Positions 1-8,572 of a DNA stretch of 41,429 bases are shown one piece after another (position 1 is the stretch's first letter; each line of letters opens with the position of its first letter). A model generated the notes under the pieces. It was given only the letters and a program-made list of their open reading frames with translations. It was not told where the DNA came from and did not search any database. Source of the DNA: Streptomyces sp. NRRL F-525 (GTDB lineage: Bacteria > Actinomycetota > Actinomycetes > Streptomycetales > Streptomycetaceae); NCBI RefSeq assembly GCF_000716605.1, contig NZ_JNXE01000055.1, positions 1-41,429 of the forward strand. The letters are read 5' to 3'. A program made the position numbers and the translations under genes.

Positions 1-519
1 CCAGGAGTTCACGACCCATACCAACCCACTGCGAACCCTGACCCGGGAAGACGAGCACCGTCCGACCCGCACCCACCGCACTGCCACCACCGGTGACAAC
101 CAGAGGACTCGACTCCCCCCGCGCCAGCGCACGCAGCCCCGCCAACGCCTCCTCCCGCGAACCAGCAGCCACCACCGCCCGCTCGGACAGCACCGCCCGC
201 CGCGAGATGAGCGCTGTCGCAAGCTGCGGCAGCGACTCCTCACCCGCCTCCACGAAGGACACAAGCCGCTCCGCCTGCCCCGCCAGCGCACCGACACTCC
301 GCGCCGACACCACCAGCGGCACCACACCATCAGCCACCGGAGCACCAACCGCGACCGCCTCCGCCTCCCCGGCCGGCGGCTCCTCCAGAACCAGATGCGC
401 ATTCGTCCCGCTCACACCGAAGGACGACACCGCAGCCCGACGCGGCCTACCCGTGACCGGCCACTCCCGCGCCTCCGTCAACAACTCCACCGCACCCGCC
501 GACCAGTCCACCTGCGACG
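1..519 (-). CDS. Type I PKS continuation: KS C-terminal end and start of AT domain (partial, out of frame with the upstream part)
   Basis: This minus-strand frame is open from about position 519 to the window edge. It begins with residues typical of the end of a ketosynthase (QVDWSAGAVELLTEAREWP), then the KS/AT linker motif SSFGVSGTNAHLVLEEPP, then an acyltransferase start with GQGSQWVGMGREL. It is the direct continuation of the loading-module PKS gene, but shifted in frame: the upstream part stops at 447-449 just after crossing the junction near 505-525. About 55 residues usually found between EAQALLA and QVDWSAG are absent. It has no start codon of its own and should not be read as a separate gene. 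The AT probably selects the first extender unit; its specificity motifs lie outside the window. Confidence 0.9.
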
Positions 520-3500
520 ACCGCCAGCAGCGCCTGCGCCTCGATCGGATCTCCGAGTACCGTCCCCGTGCCGTGTCCCTCGACCACGTCCACATCAACC
601 GTCGACAGGCCCGCGTTGGCGAGCGCCTTGCGGATCACCCGCTGCTGCGACAGACCGTTGGGCGCCGTCAGGCCGTTGGACGCGCCGTCCTGGTTGACCG
701 CCGAACCCCGCACCACCGCCAGCACCCGGTGGCCCTTGCGGCGCGCCTCGGACAACCGCTCCAGGACGACGACACCGGCGCCCTCGGCCCAGCCCGTACC
801 GTCCGCTGCATCCGCGTACGACTTGCACCGGCCGTCCGAGGACAGTGCGCGTTGGCGCGAGAACTCCACGAAAGTGTCCGGGGTCGCCATCACCGTCGCG
901 CCCCCCGCCAGCGCCAGCGAGCACTCGCCCTGGCGCAGCGACTGGGCCGCCAGGTGAATGGCGACGAGGGACGAGGAGCAGGCCGTGTCGACGGTCACCG
1001 CGGGGCCCTCGAAGCCGAACACGTACGACACGCGCCCCGACGCCACGCTCGACGCGGTGCCCGTGGCGACGAAGCCTTCGAGCTCGGCCGGAGCCGCGCC
1101 CGTCGGCCCGTAGCCCTGGCCCATCAGGCCGGAGAACACCCCGACATCACGGCCCTTCAGCGTTCCCGGGTTGATTCCGGCCCGCTCCAGCGCCTCCCAC
1201 GACGTCTCCAGCAACAACCGCTGCTGCGGGTCCATCGCGAGGGCCTCACGCGGCGAGATCCCGAAGAATCCCGCGTCGAACTCCCCCGCCCCGTCCAGGA
1301 ATCCGCCCTGGCCGGCGTAGGACGTGCCCGTCTTGTCCGGGTCGGAGTCGAACAGCCTCTCCAGGTCCCAGCCGCGGTCGGTCGGGAACGCGGACATCGC
1401 GTCGCGCCCCTCCGACACCAGTCGCCACAGGTCCTCGGGGCTTCCCACACCGCCCGGCAGACGGACGGCCATGCCCACGATCGCGATGGGCTCCGCGGGG
1501 TCTACGGTCCCGTCCGGGGCCTCGTCGGGTACCGCCTGCCCGGCGGTGTCGTGCAGTCCCAGGATCCTGCCGCGCAGGTGTGCGGTGAGGGCCTCGGGGG
1601 TCGGGTGGTCGAAGATCGCGGTGGTCGGCAGGCGCAGTCCGGTCCGCTCGGTCAGGCGGTCGCGCAGCTCGACAACGGCGAGGGAGCCGAGGCCGAGGTC
1701 GCGGAAGGACCGGCCCGCCGGGATCGGCTCGGTGCTCGCGGGCGTACGGACGGCGGCAGTCAGTTCGCGGACCAGCCCGTCGAGCAGGGTGAGTTGGGCC
1801 CGCTCGTCCAGCTCGGCCAGGCGCGTGCGCAGGGCGGCGGTGATCGCCTCGTCGGCCTGGGCTGCGGCGCGGGGCTCCTGTTCGATCAGGGTCTCGAGGA
1901 GCCTCCGCACCCGGTCGCCCTGGTCGGTGGTGGTCGGCCGGAGCGCCAGCAGGGCCGGGGATCCGGAAGTGATCAGTACGTCGAAGGCGCCGGGGCCCTC
2001 GTCCGGCCGACCGAGCGCCAGCAACGAGCCGGACAGTCCGCGGCGTCGGCGACCGCGGACGACGGACTCGGTGAGGGCGGCGGTGACCACCGCTGGGGCG
2101 CGGCTCTCGGACTCCGCACCCAGCAGTGCCGCGGCGTCGGTCACCGCGACGAACGCGGCGGGCTCGTCGGCGGCGGTCAAGTCGTCGAGTGCCTGGGCGA
2201 GTTCGTGGTCGGAGGCGGTGTGCACGACCGCGGTCACCGGACCGAGACCGGCCAGCGCCACACGCAGTTCCTGCGGATCCGAGCCGTCGGCCACGACGCG
2301 GACGATCTCCGCGCCACTCGTCGCCGAGTCGTCCTGGCTCAGCCCGTCGTCGGTGTCCGCTGCTCGGACGAGTACGAGGCGCCGTGCTCCGTGCGCGGTG
2401 ACCAGGTGGCGGGCGAGGGCCGCACCGGTCTCGGTGTCGGCGCCGGTGACGACCACGGTGCCGTCGAGCCCCGGCACCGCGGAGCCCGGCCCGTCGACGA
2501 CAGGGACCCGGAGGAGCGCGGGCCGCAGCAGCCGCCCGTCCCGTACGACGAGTTGAGGCAGGCCCGAGGCGACGGCGGCGATCAGCGCCGCGGCCCACTC
2601 GGACTCCGGTGTACGGGTGTCGAGGTCGACGATCGTCAGCGGCGTGGCGCCACTCCCGGTGGTCTGTACGGCCCGCGCGGCCGCCCACAGCTCGACCTCG
2701 GAGCGATCCGGCGTTCCGTCCCGGTCGGTGACGCCCACCGCACCCCGGGTGAGGACGACGAGCCGCGACCCGGTCCCCTCGCCCCAGCCTGCGAGGCGGT
2801 CCCCGTCCGTGTCCGCTTCCGCGAGCACCGTCACTTCGGGGGCCGGGTCACCGGCGGCACGTGACGTCGGGAGGTCCGTGTAGTGCTGTACCTCGGCGGC
2901 ACCGGCCCGCCGAAGGCCGGCCACTATGCCATCGGCGACGGCAGTCCGCCCCACCACAGCCCACCGGAGGTGTTCCGGGGCGTCGGAGGCGACCGCCACC
3001 TCGCTCCAGTCCGGCCGCAGGAGTCCCTCGTGGTGGCCGTCCGCGGCGTACCGCAGCCGGGCCGGCAGGTCGGCGAGGAGGCGGCGCACGATCTTCCCCG
3101 AGGCGGTCCTGGGGATGGTCCGGGTCTCGTGGATCCGCTCGGGAAGCTTGTGGACGGAGAGTACGGCGCGGCAGTGGGCGAGCAGCCGGGCGAGGTCGAT
3201 GCCGTCCGGACCGGGGACCACCCAGGCGACGGGTACCTCGCCGAGGGTGTCGTGGGGCATGCCCGCGACTCCGGCGTCGGCCACACCTTCGGCCCCGCGC
3301 AGGACGGCCTCGATCTCATCGGGATGGATGTTCTCGCCACCGCGGATCACGAGATCCTTGAGGCGGCCGCAGATCGTGAAGTAGCCGGCCTCGTCGCGCC
3401 GGGCCAGGTCGCCGGTGTGGAACCAGCCGTCCTGCACCGCTTCGGCGGTGGCCTCGGGGCTGTTGTGATAGCCGACCATGACGTTCGGCCCGCTGACCCA

Positions 3501-4616
3501 GACCTCGCCCTCCTGCCCGACGGGTACGTCCCGCCCGGTGCGGGGGTCGACGATCCGGACGCCGACACCGGGCACGGGCAGGCCGCAGGAGCCCTCGACC
3601 ACGTCGCCGTCGGGCGGGTTGATGGTGATGGCGCCGCAGGTCTCGGTACTGCCGTAGGCGTCGACGAGGGGGACGCCGAAGCTCTCCTCGAAGGAGTGAC
3701 GCAGACCGGGGCCGGTGACGGCTCCGCCGACGAGGCCGATGCGCAGGTCGGGCAGGGAGAGGCCGGTGCGCCGGGCGGCGGTGACGAGGTGGCGGTAGGT
3801 GGTGGGGACGCCGGCCAGGAAGGTGGACCGGTGCTCGCGCAGCGCGGTCAGGATGTCGTCGGCCGAACTGCCGTCCATGATCCGGGCGGTGGCGCCGGCG
3901 ACGGTGACGGACAGGACGCAGGCGATGTGGGACAGGCTGTGGAAGAGCGGCAGCGGCCACAGGACGCGGTCGTGCTCCGAGAGCCCGGGCACGGGGATGT
4001 AGCAGGAGGCCACGGAGTAGAGGCAGTTGCGCTGGGTGGAGAGGACGCCCTTGGGACGGCCGGTGGTGCCCGAGGTGTAGAACATCCAGGCCACCTCGTC
4101 GAGACCGAGGTCGTCCGGGGCCTCGGTGACGGGTTCGGTGACGGCGAGATCCTCGTACGCCGCGGCGCCCGGCACCGCGGTGTGCCCGGCGCTGGTACCG
4201 GCGCCGAAGCCACCGGCCACGACGACGGACACCTCACGTGTCCCACGGGGAACCAAACGCAGAAACGTCTCGGCATGGGCGCTGCCGGTAAAGGCGAACA
4301 CCACGCCGCTGTCGGCCAGGAGGTATGCCGTCTCGGCCGGGGATGCCTGCGGGTTGACCGGTACGCCGATGCCACCGGCCCGTACCACTGCGAGGTAACT
4401 CTCCACCATGGCGACCGAGTTGCCGAGGCACAGGGCTACCCGGTCGCCGCGCCGGACACCGAGGCCGGCCAGGTGACCGGCGAGCCTCCGTGTCCGGGCG
4501 TCGAGTTCTCCGTAGGTGACCGCGTGCCGGTCGTCCTCGAAAGCGATCTTGTCCGGGAACCGGACTGCGTTCTCCCGGAGGATGACCGGGAGCGGGGTGA
4601 TCAGGTCAGGACGCAC
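447..4616 (-). CDS. Modular type I PKS, aryl-acid CoA-ligase loading module (CoL - degenerate KR - ACP) and first KS, interrupted by frameshift
   Basis: A starter-unit loading module followed by the first extension KS. Residues 10-520 are an acyl-CoA ligase: P-loop YTSGTTGRPKG near 179, YGSTET, GWFHTGDL, and the catalytic lysine motif TASGKIVRR near 507. Residues about 530-890 look like a ketoreductase (Rossmann motif TGADTETG near 720) but lack the catalytic Ser/Tyr pattern, so this part is probably structural. The ACP is near 950-1020, its serine (about 978) in LGLGSLAVVEL rather than the usual DS. The KS starts near 1042, with Cys in VDTACSSSL near 1213 and the first His in VEGHGTGT near 1348. 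After EAQALLA the frame is lost and stops. GTG start with GGAAGGAG 11 bp upstream. CoL loading modules activate AHBA, pABA or shikimate-derived acids; an ansamycin-type AHBA starter is my best guess, not proven. The P450 and azoreductase upstream run the same way. Confidence 0.93.
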   Translation of the reverse strand: MRPDLITPLPVILRENAVRFPDKIAFEDDRHAVTYGELDARTRRLAGHLAGLGVRRGDRVALCLGNSVAMVESYLAVVRAGGIGVPVNPQASPAETAYLLADSGVVFAFTGSAHAETFLRLVPRGTREVSVVVAGGFGAGTSAGHTAVPGAAAYEDLAVTEPVTEAPDDLGLDEVAWMFYTSGTTGRPKGVLSTQRNCLYSVASCYIPVPGLSEHDRVLWPLPLFHSLSHIACVLSVTVAGATARIMDGSSADDILTALREHRSTFLAGVPTTYRHLVTAARRTGLSLPDLRIGLVGGAVTGPGLRHSFEESFGVPLVDAYGSTETCGAITINPPDGDVVEGSCGLPVPGVGVRIVDPRTGRDVPVGQEGEVWVSGPNVMVGYHNSPEATAEAVQDGWFHTGDLARRDEAGYFTICGRLKDLVIRGGENIHPDEIEAVLRGAEGVADAGVAGMPHDTLGEVPVAWVVPGPDGIDLARLLAHCRAVLSVHKLPERIHETRTIPRTASGKIVRRLLADLPARLRYAADGHHEGLLRPDWSEVAVASDAPEHLRWAVVGRTAVADGIVAGLRRAGAAEVQHYTDLPTSRAAGDPAPEVTVLAEADTDGDRLAGWGEGTGSRLVVLTRGAVGVTDRDGTPDRSEVELWAAARAVQTTGSGATPLTIVDLDTRTPESEWAAALIAAVASGLPQLVVRDGRLLRPALLRVPVVDGPGSAVPGLDGTVVVTGADTETGAALARHLVTAHGARRLVLVRAADTDDGLSQDDSATSGAEIVRVVADGSDPQELRVALAGLGPVTAVVHTASDHELAQALDDLTAADEPAAFVAVTDAAALLGAESESRAPAVVTAALTESVVRGRRRRGLSGSLLALGRPDEGPGAFDVLITSGSPALLALRPTTTDQGDRVRRLLETLIEQEPRAAAQADEAITAALRTRLAELDERAQLTLLDGLVRELTAAVRTPASTEPIPAGRSFRDLGLGSLAVVELRDRLTERTGLRLPTTAIFDHPTPEALTAHLRGRILGLHDTAGQAVPDEAPDGTVDPAEPIAIVGMAVRLPGGVGSPEDLWRLVSEGRDAMSAFPTDRGWDLERLFDSDPDKTGTSYAGQGGFLDGAGEFDAGFFGISPREALAMDPQQRLLLETSWEALERAGINPGTLKGRDVGVFSGLMGQGYGPTGAAPAELEGFVATGTASSVASGRVSYVFGFEGPAVTVDTACSSSLVAIHLAAQSLRQGECSLALAGGATVMATPDTFVEFSRQRALSSDGRCKSYADAADGTGWAEGAGVVVLERLSEARRKGHRVLAVVRGSAVNQDGASNGLTAPNGLSQQRVIRKALANAGLSTVDVDVVEGHGTGTVLGDPIEAQALLAVVAGGLVGGCGGVVDGGAGVAGHG

Positions 4617-5011
4617 CTTGCCGCGAACTCCTTCCGGAGATCAGGGGTGGGCAACTGTTGGTCCGGGAACGACGCGCAGGGGTGAGTCGGCTCGATCGTG
4701 TGATGACCGGCTTCCGGGCTTGCGTTGTCCTGGTCCGGCTGGACCGACGTGAATGAGGCGATCCGGGACACCGGATGCGGTGCCGGCCCACGGTGCCTCT
4801 GCTCCGTCAGCCCGGTGGTTCAGGGGCTCCCCCTCACCATCGGCCGTATGCACTTGGCCCGTTCGTGAGGGACTCCGCCCGCCGGACCGCACCCTGGACA
4901 GGATCCGTCGCCGCCCTGGGTGCCGTCGGCGGACGACCGCGGGCACTTCACACACCCTTGAGACAGTGAGGAATCACCCAGGACGGTTCGGGACGTGCCG
5001 GAGAACGGACT
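4617..5011 (-). promoter_or_regulatory. Upstream region of the PKS gene
   Basis: About 395 bases lie between the terminator-like hairpin behind the P450 and the PKS start. No credible gene is visible on either strand. The length and the hairpin suggest that the PKS has its own promoter here, but I could not assign -10/-35 boxes with confidence. The only clear element is the ribosome binding site GGAAGGAG just upstream of the GTG at 4616. Confidence 0.35.
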
Positions 5012-5036
5012 CGCTCCCCCTCACGGTCCGGGAGCG
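5012..5036 (-). terminator. Hairpin immediately after the P450 stop codon
   Basis: CGCTCCC (5012-5018) pairs with GGGAGCG (5030-5036) around an 11-base loop, two bases beyond the stop of the minus-strand P450 gene. There is no clear U-tract, as is common in GC-rich actinomycetes. It would separate the P450 transcript from the PKS gene. Confidence 0.5.
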
Positions 5037-5038
5037 GG

Positions 5039-6232
5039 TTACCAGGAGACGGGCAGACTCTTCACCGAGAACACGGACCCCTTTGTCCGCAGCGGAATCT
5101 CGTCGGCCGGCACAGCCAGCCGAAGGTCGGGGAAGGCTTCCAGGAGGGAGCGGAAGCCGGTGCGCAGCACGAGGCGGGCCAGGTTCTGGCCCACGCACTG
5201 GTGGACGCCGTAGCCGAAGGCGACGTGCCCTGCGGTGTCGCGGTCGAGGTCGAGGTCGGCGGGACAGCCGAACTTCGCGGGGTCGCGGTTGGCCGCCGGC
5301 AGAGAGACGGTGACCGTCTCGCCCTTGGTGACGAACTCGCCGCCCAGCTCCACGTCCTCCAGGGCGGTGCGGAAGGTCTCGTACTGGTTGACGGTGACGT
5401 AGCGGAGGATCTCCTCCACCGCGTCGTCGATCTTCGACAGGTCGCCGCGGAGGGCGGCCAGTTGGTCGGTGTGATGCAGCAGGGCGAAGGTGCCCGTGGC
5501 CAGCGCGCCTTCGGTGGTCTCGTACCCCGCGAAGAGCAGCAGGGTGGTGATGTTGCCGAGTTCCTCGTCGGACAGCTCGCCGGTCGCGATGAGGCGGCTG
5601 ACGATGTCGTCGCCGGGCGTGGCCTTCTTGCGGGCGATGGTCTCGTGGACGAACTCGCCCACTTGCTGGAACACGGCCATCGCGGCCTGCGGGTCGCCGA
5701 ACGGGTCGTTCATCACGGCCGGTGCGTCGGCGAAGCGGTGCCGTTCGCCGTAGTCGAGGCCGATCAGCGGGGCGAGCACCTTGAGGACCAGTGGCCTGGC
5801 GAAGACCTCCAGGAAGTCGCCGGTGTCACCCTGGGCACGCATCTCCGCGATCTGCTCGGCGGCCACCGCCTCGACGACCGGGGTGAGCCGACTGACGCCG
5901 CGCACGGTGAACTCCTTGGTCAGGAGCTTACGGAAGCGGGTCTGATCCGGCGGGTCCATGTGGATGAACATGCCCGGCATGGCCGGGAACTGCGGTACCG
6001 GGCCGCCGTACTTGGTGACCGGGAAGTGTCCGATCTCCAGGCTGTGGCTGAACCTGGGGTCGCCCAGGACCTCCCGTGCCAACTCGTGGCTGGTGGCGAT
6101 CCAGCCGACATGGCCGTCGGGGTAGACCATCCGGGCGAGCGGGCGTTCCTTCCGCAGCTCGTCGAAGAGCGCAGGCGGGTCGAACTTGTCGATGCGGGCC
6201 CAGGCGTCCTCGTACGAGATCGCTTCACTCAT
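5039..6232 (-). CDS. Cytochrome P450 (CYP105-like)
   Basis: A soluble heme monooxygenase of 397 residues, normal for bacterial class I P450s. Visible motifs are the I-helix LLLFAGYETTEG, the K-helix EEILR, and the heme loop FGYGVHQCVGQNLAR with axial Cys346. HQC(L/V)GQNLAR is typical of the CYP105 family rather than CYP107. The ATG at 6230-6232 is chosen because GGAG lies about 10 bases upstream and the homology starts there; a longer open frame upstream has no P450 character. It sits between the azoreductase and the PKS on the same strand, so a tailoring hydroxylation or epoxidation of the polyketide is likely. No ferredoxin gene is visible next to it, so the redox partner must come from elsewhere. 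Confidence 0.95.
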   Translation of the reverse strand: MSEAISYEDAWARIDKFDPPALFDELRKERPLARMVYPDGHVGWIATSHELAREVLGDPRFSHSLEIGHFPVTKYGGPVPQFPAMPGMFIHMDPPDQTRFRKLLTKEFTVRGVSRLTPVVEAVAAEQIAEMRAQGDTGDFLEVFARPLVLKVLAPLIGLDYGERHRFADAPAVMNDPFGDPQAAMAVFQQVGEFVHETIARKKATPGDDIVSRLIATGELSDEELGNITTLLLFAGYETTEGALATGTFALLHHTDQLAALRGDLSKIDDAVEEILRYVTVNQYETFRTALEDVELGGEFVTKGETVTVSLPAANRDPAKFGCPADLDLDRDTAGHVAFGYGVHQCVGQNLARLVLRTGFRSLLEAFPDLRLAVPADEIPLRTKGSVFSVKSLPVSW

Positions 6233-6449
6233 GAAGCCTCTTCTCCGATCCGTGCATCCGTATGGCTTCGGGCCATGCCTGCGCGCACGGAAAGAGGGCG
6301 TCCGCACGCGCGGGGCATCTTCGGAACGTCTCGCCTCGTGCTGCACGCGGCTGCCGCTCTCACGCGGCGGCCCGCCGGCCCCGCCCAAGAGGAGTGGAGG
6401 GGACGGCAAGCCGGTGCGGACTCCTACCGGGTCCGCAGGCGCGCAGGAA

Positions 6450-7082
6450 TCAGACGGACAACTTCTTGAGGGTCTCGTGGGCGGTCGCCAGGGACTTCTC
6501 TCCCAGCGGCTTGAGCGCCGCCATGGCCGGCACCATCGCGGCGAGGGTCAACTCGGCGTGCACGAAGGTGAGATCGTCCGCGAGGCCGATCGAGCTGAGC
6601 ACGGCCCGCAGGTACGCCTCCTGGTAGTCCCAGCCTTCGCGGGGAGTGCCCGGCGCGTAGGAGCCCCCGCGCGCGGTGACCACGATGACGGACTTGCCGC
6701 TGAGCGCACCGGACTCGGCCCCCGGAGGAACCATGTGGGCCGGGCTGACCAGCAGGTCGATCCAGGCCTTGATGCTCGAAGGGATCGTGTAGTTGTACAT
6801 CGGTACGCCGAGCACGATCGTGTCGGCGTCGCGCACCTCGGCCGTCACCGCGTCGACGAGCGCCTGCTCGTCGGCCGTCTGACCGTGGTCGCGGCTGGGG
6901 TCGAGAACGTACTCGCGCACCGCGTGGGTGATGTGCGGGATGGGCTGCGCGCCCAGGTCACGGTAAACGTAGTCGGCATCGGGGTGGTTCTGCCGCCACT
7001 GGGTCGCGAAGTACGAGGTCAGCTGGCGCGAGGTGGAACCCTCGGTACGGATGCTCGCATCGATGTGAAGAAGAGAAGACAC
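6450..7082 (-). CDS. azoR: FMN-dependent NADH-azoreductase / flavodoxin-fold NAD(P)H quinone reductase
   Basis: A 210-residue Flavodoxin_2 protein of the AzoR/AcpD family, which binds FMN and reduces quinones or azo compounds with NAD(P)H. The start reads SSLLHIDASIRTEGSTSRQL (FMN phosphate loop), followed by the family signature PMYNYTIPSSIKAWID, the VSPAHMV segment and the flavin-contact loop VVTARGGSY. The GTG at 7080-7082 is preferred because AGAGG lies 6 bases upstream and homology begins at once; the frame upstream is open but unrelated. It lies 217 bases upstream of the P450 in the same direction. A quinone reductase beside an aryl-starter polyketide cluster could reduce a naphthoquinone or benzoquinone product or protect against it; that role is inference. 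Confidence 0.85.
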   Translation of the reverse strand: MSSLLHIDASIRTEGSTSRQLTSYFATQWRQNHPDADYVYRDLGAQPIPHITHAVREYVLDPSRDHGQTADEQALVDAVTAEVRDADTIVLGVPMYNYTIPSSIKAWIDLLVSPAHMVPPGAESGALSGKSVIVVTARGGSYAPGTPREGWDYQEAYLRAVLSSIGLADDLTFVHAELTLAAMVPAMAALKPLGEKSLATAHETLKKLSV

Positions 7083-7109
7083 AGAAGACCTCTGAATTTT
7101 CCTGGGTAG

Positions 7110-7211
7110 TTCGTAAGGACGGCAGACGGTACGCGAAAGCGCAGATCCGACTTCGCCGAGTCTAGACAGGACCGCCTTCGCGTGGCATCCCTCAGTCTGG
7201 TAGCTCCCGAC
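7110..7211 (-). pseudogene. Possible N-terminal remnant of an HxlR-family regulator
   Basis: In the frame leading into the azoreductase, the translated segment reads VGSYQTEGCHAKAVLSRLGE. It resembles the conserved start of HxlR regulators (Cys, then VLxRLGDKWS). The similarity ends after about 25 residues, so it can only be a stub. HxlR genes often sit next to azoreductase genes, which makes the guess reasonable. The match is short and could be chance. Confidence 0.3.
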
Positions 7212-7254
7212 CAGGGCACGGTGTTCGAGGGGGACGTCGTGGGGGTCTCGACGC

Positions 7255-7415
7255 CTTTCGCGCCGATATCGGCGACCGTGCTGCAGTGTAAAAATTGGGA
7301 AAGGAAACGTCTCGGCCATTCTCGGCCGAATTCCAGTCATCGCCGATCGGGCGTACGTCGGATACAGGTCAATTCCGGGACCTCCATATCCGGCCACCGA
7401 AAAGGCGGCCACCTG
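7255..7415 (+). repeat. Diverged direct repeat, copy A
   Basis: A stretch of about 160 bases that recurs at 8110-8278 in the same orientation. Shared blocks in the same order are CGATATCGG, an A-rich run followed by GGA(A/G)A, CGGCCATTCTCGGCCGAATTC (CAGCCATTCTCAGCCGAATTC in copy B), a variable segment ending in CGTACG, and CACCGAAAAGGCGGCCACC (CACCGAAAGGACGGCCACC in copy B). The block TCGGCCGA is itself palindromic. Copy A lies upstream of the azoreductase. Confidence 0.7.
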
Positions 7416-8109
7416 CGTCCCAGCGGTCATGAGCCGACGTTCCGCGTGTGATGATCTTCAGATGGAGCGGGTTGAGGATGGGCAGCGAGGCGGTCGACGG
7501 ACAACGCGCCGATCGGGTTGCCGGCGGCGAGGGCCCGGGAGGAACCGTTCGAGCCGTGGTGGCTCAGGCCGCGGGCCGCGAGGAGCAAGCGCGCCCGCCG
7601 CCGTCACGGTCGACGCCCTGGCGCACGGTGACGTCCCGACCGCGACACCGCACGCGGACAGGTCGCGGGGCCGGCCGAGCGGTGCGGGGCGGCCACGGAG
7701 CAGTCGGGTCACCCACCGAGTGCCGGCCGATGACGGAGCGGATCCCCCTGCCACTGCTCCAAGTCCGCTGGCTCCTGGGCGCGTTGGTCACGAAGGCCAC
7801 CGCGAGCAAGGGCGGCCAACCGGTGCTCACCAGCTTCCCGCCCCACCCTGGACACCGCCGAAACCACCAGCCGGGCGACCTGTTTTCCCGGGTTCACCGC
7901 CCATCTCCCACGCTTCCCCATGGCCGGATTCCCGCCACCTCGGACCGCAGCCGTCCCGCGCGCACCGCACCGCCCAGCGCTTCCGCCCCGGCCGACGGAC
8001 CCACGGTTCGGCGGGCGCCGTGACCCACCGCGCCAGTCGCACCATCGACCCGCAGCAATCGACACCAGGCCCGATTCAACCCGCGATCATGCCATGGCGG
8101 GCGTCTCTA
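7416..8109. other. No recognisable gene between the two repeat copies
   Basis: About 690 bases between the direct repeats. Several overlapping open frames exist on both strands, but all are rich in Arg, Pro and Ser, as expected of GC-rich noncoding DNA, and none has a recognisable domain or a good ribosome binding site. It may be the eroded remains of a gene. Confidence 0.5.
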
Positions 8110-8278
8110 CACCTTCCACGGCGATATCGGTAGCCGAGGGCCGCACCAAAAAGGAGACGGGGGCCTCTCAGCCATTCTCAGCCGAATTCTGGTCATCATC
8201 GAACGGCCGTACGGTACGGATAGGCCTAGTCCGCATCCTCAAAGTCCCGTCACCGAAAGGACGGCCACCCGTGACCGG
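8110..8278 (+). repeat. Diverged direct repeat, copy B
   Basis: Second copy of the element at 7255-7415, in the same orientation and about 855 bases away. It lies about 300 bases upstream of the LuxR-family gene. The most conserved blocks are GCGATATCGG, GCCATTCTC(A/G)GCCGAATTC and CACCGAAA followed by CGGCCACC. The remaining sequence has diverged strongly, so the duplication is old or only parts are under selection. Confidence 0.7.
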
Positions 8279-8572
8279 CCACAGCTCGGCTTCGCGCGTC
8301 GGCAGCACGGCCCACCTCAGCTTTTCGACTCATTCACCTGGACTGAATCCCGCATTCCGGTTCCTCGGACATTCGGGAATAGGCGAACGACACGCCAGCC
8401 TGCATCTGCTTGACAGAATTCCATGCCCGATCGCAACCTGAGACGCACCTTGAGCACCCCCAAGCCGTATGTCTGCCACACGGTTCACCCCGGGAAGACA
8501 ACGAGCGATTGACCACGCTCAGCGAACAGTGGGCCGCCGCCAGGCTTCACTGGTCCCGATTCGGAGGCAAGA

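Noticed and set aside
93..2864. A 923-codon plus-strand open frame over the PKS gene
   Set aside because: It lies antisense to the PKS, whose domains are unmistakable; the translation is Arg/Gly/Gln-rich without motifs, a usual mirror frame in GC-rich DNA.
2883..4685. A 600-codon plus-strand open frame opposite the CoA-ligase domain
   Set aside because: Antisense shadow of the ligase; Gly/Asp/Val-rich and without any known pattern.
5201..6469. A 422-codon plus-strand frame over the P450
   Set aside because: Antisense to a P450 with full heme motif; no domain of its own.
7429..8133. Open frames of 190-235 codons between the direct repeats
   Set aside because: Several overlapping frames on both strands are open equally, none has a ribosome site or motif.
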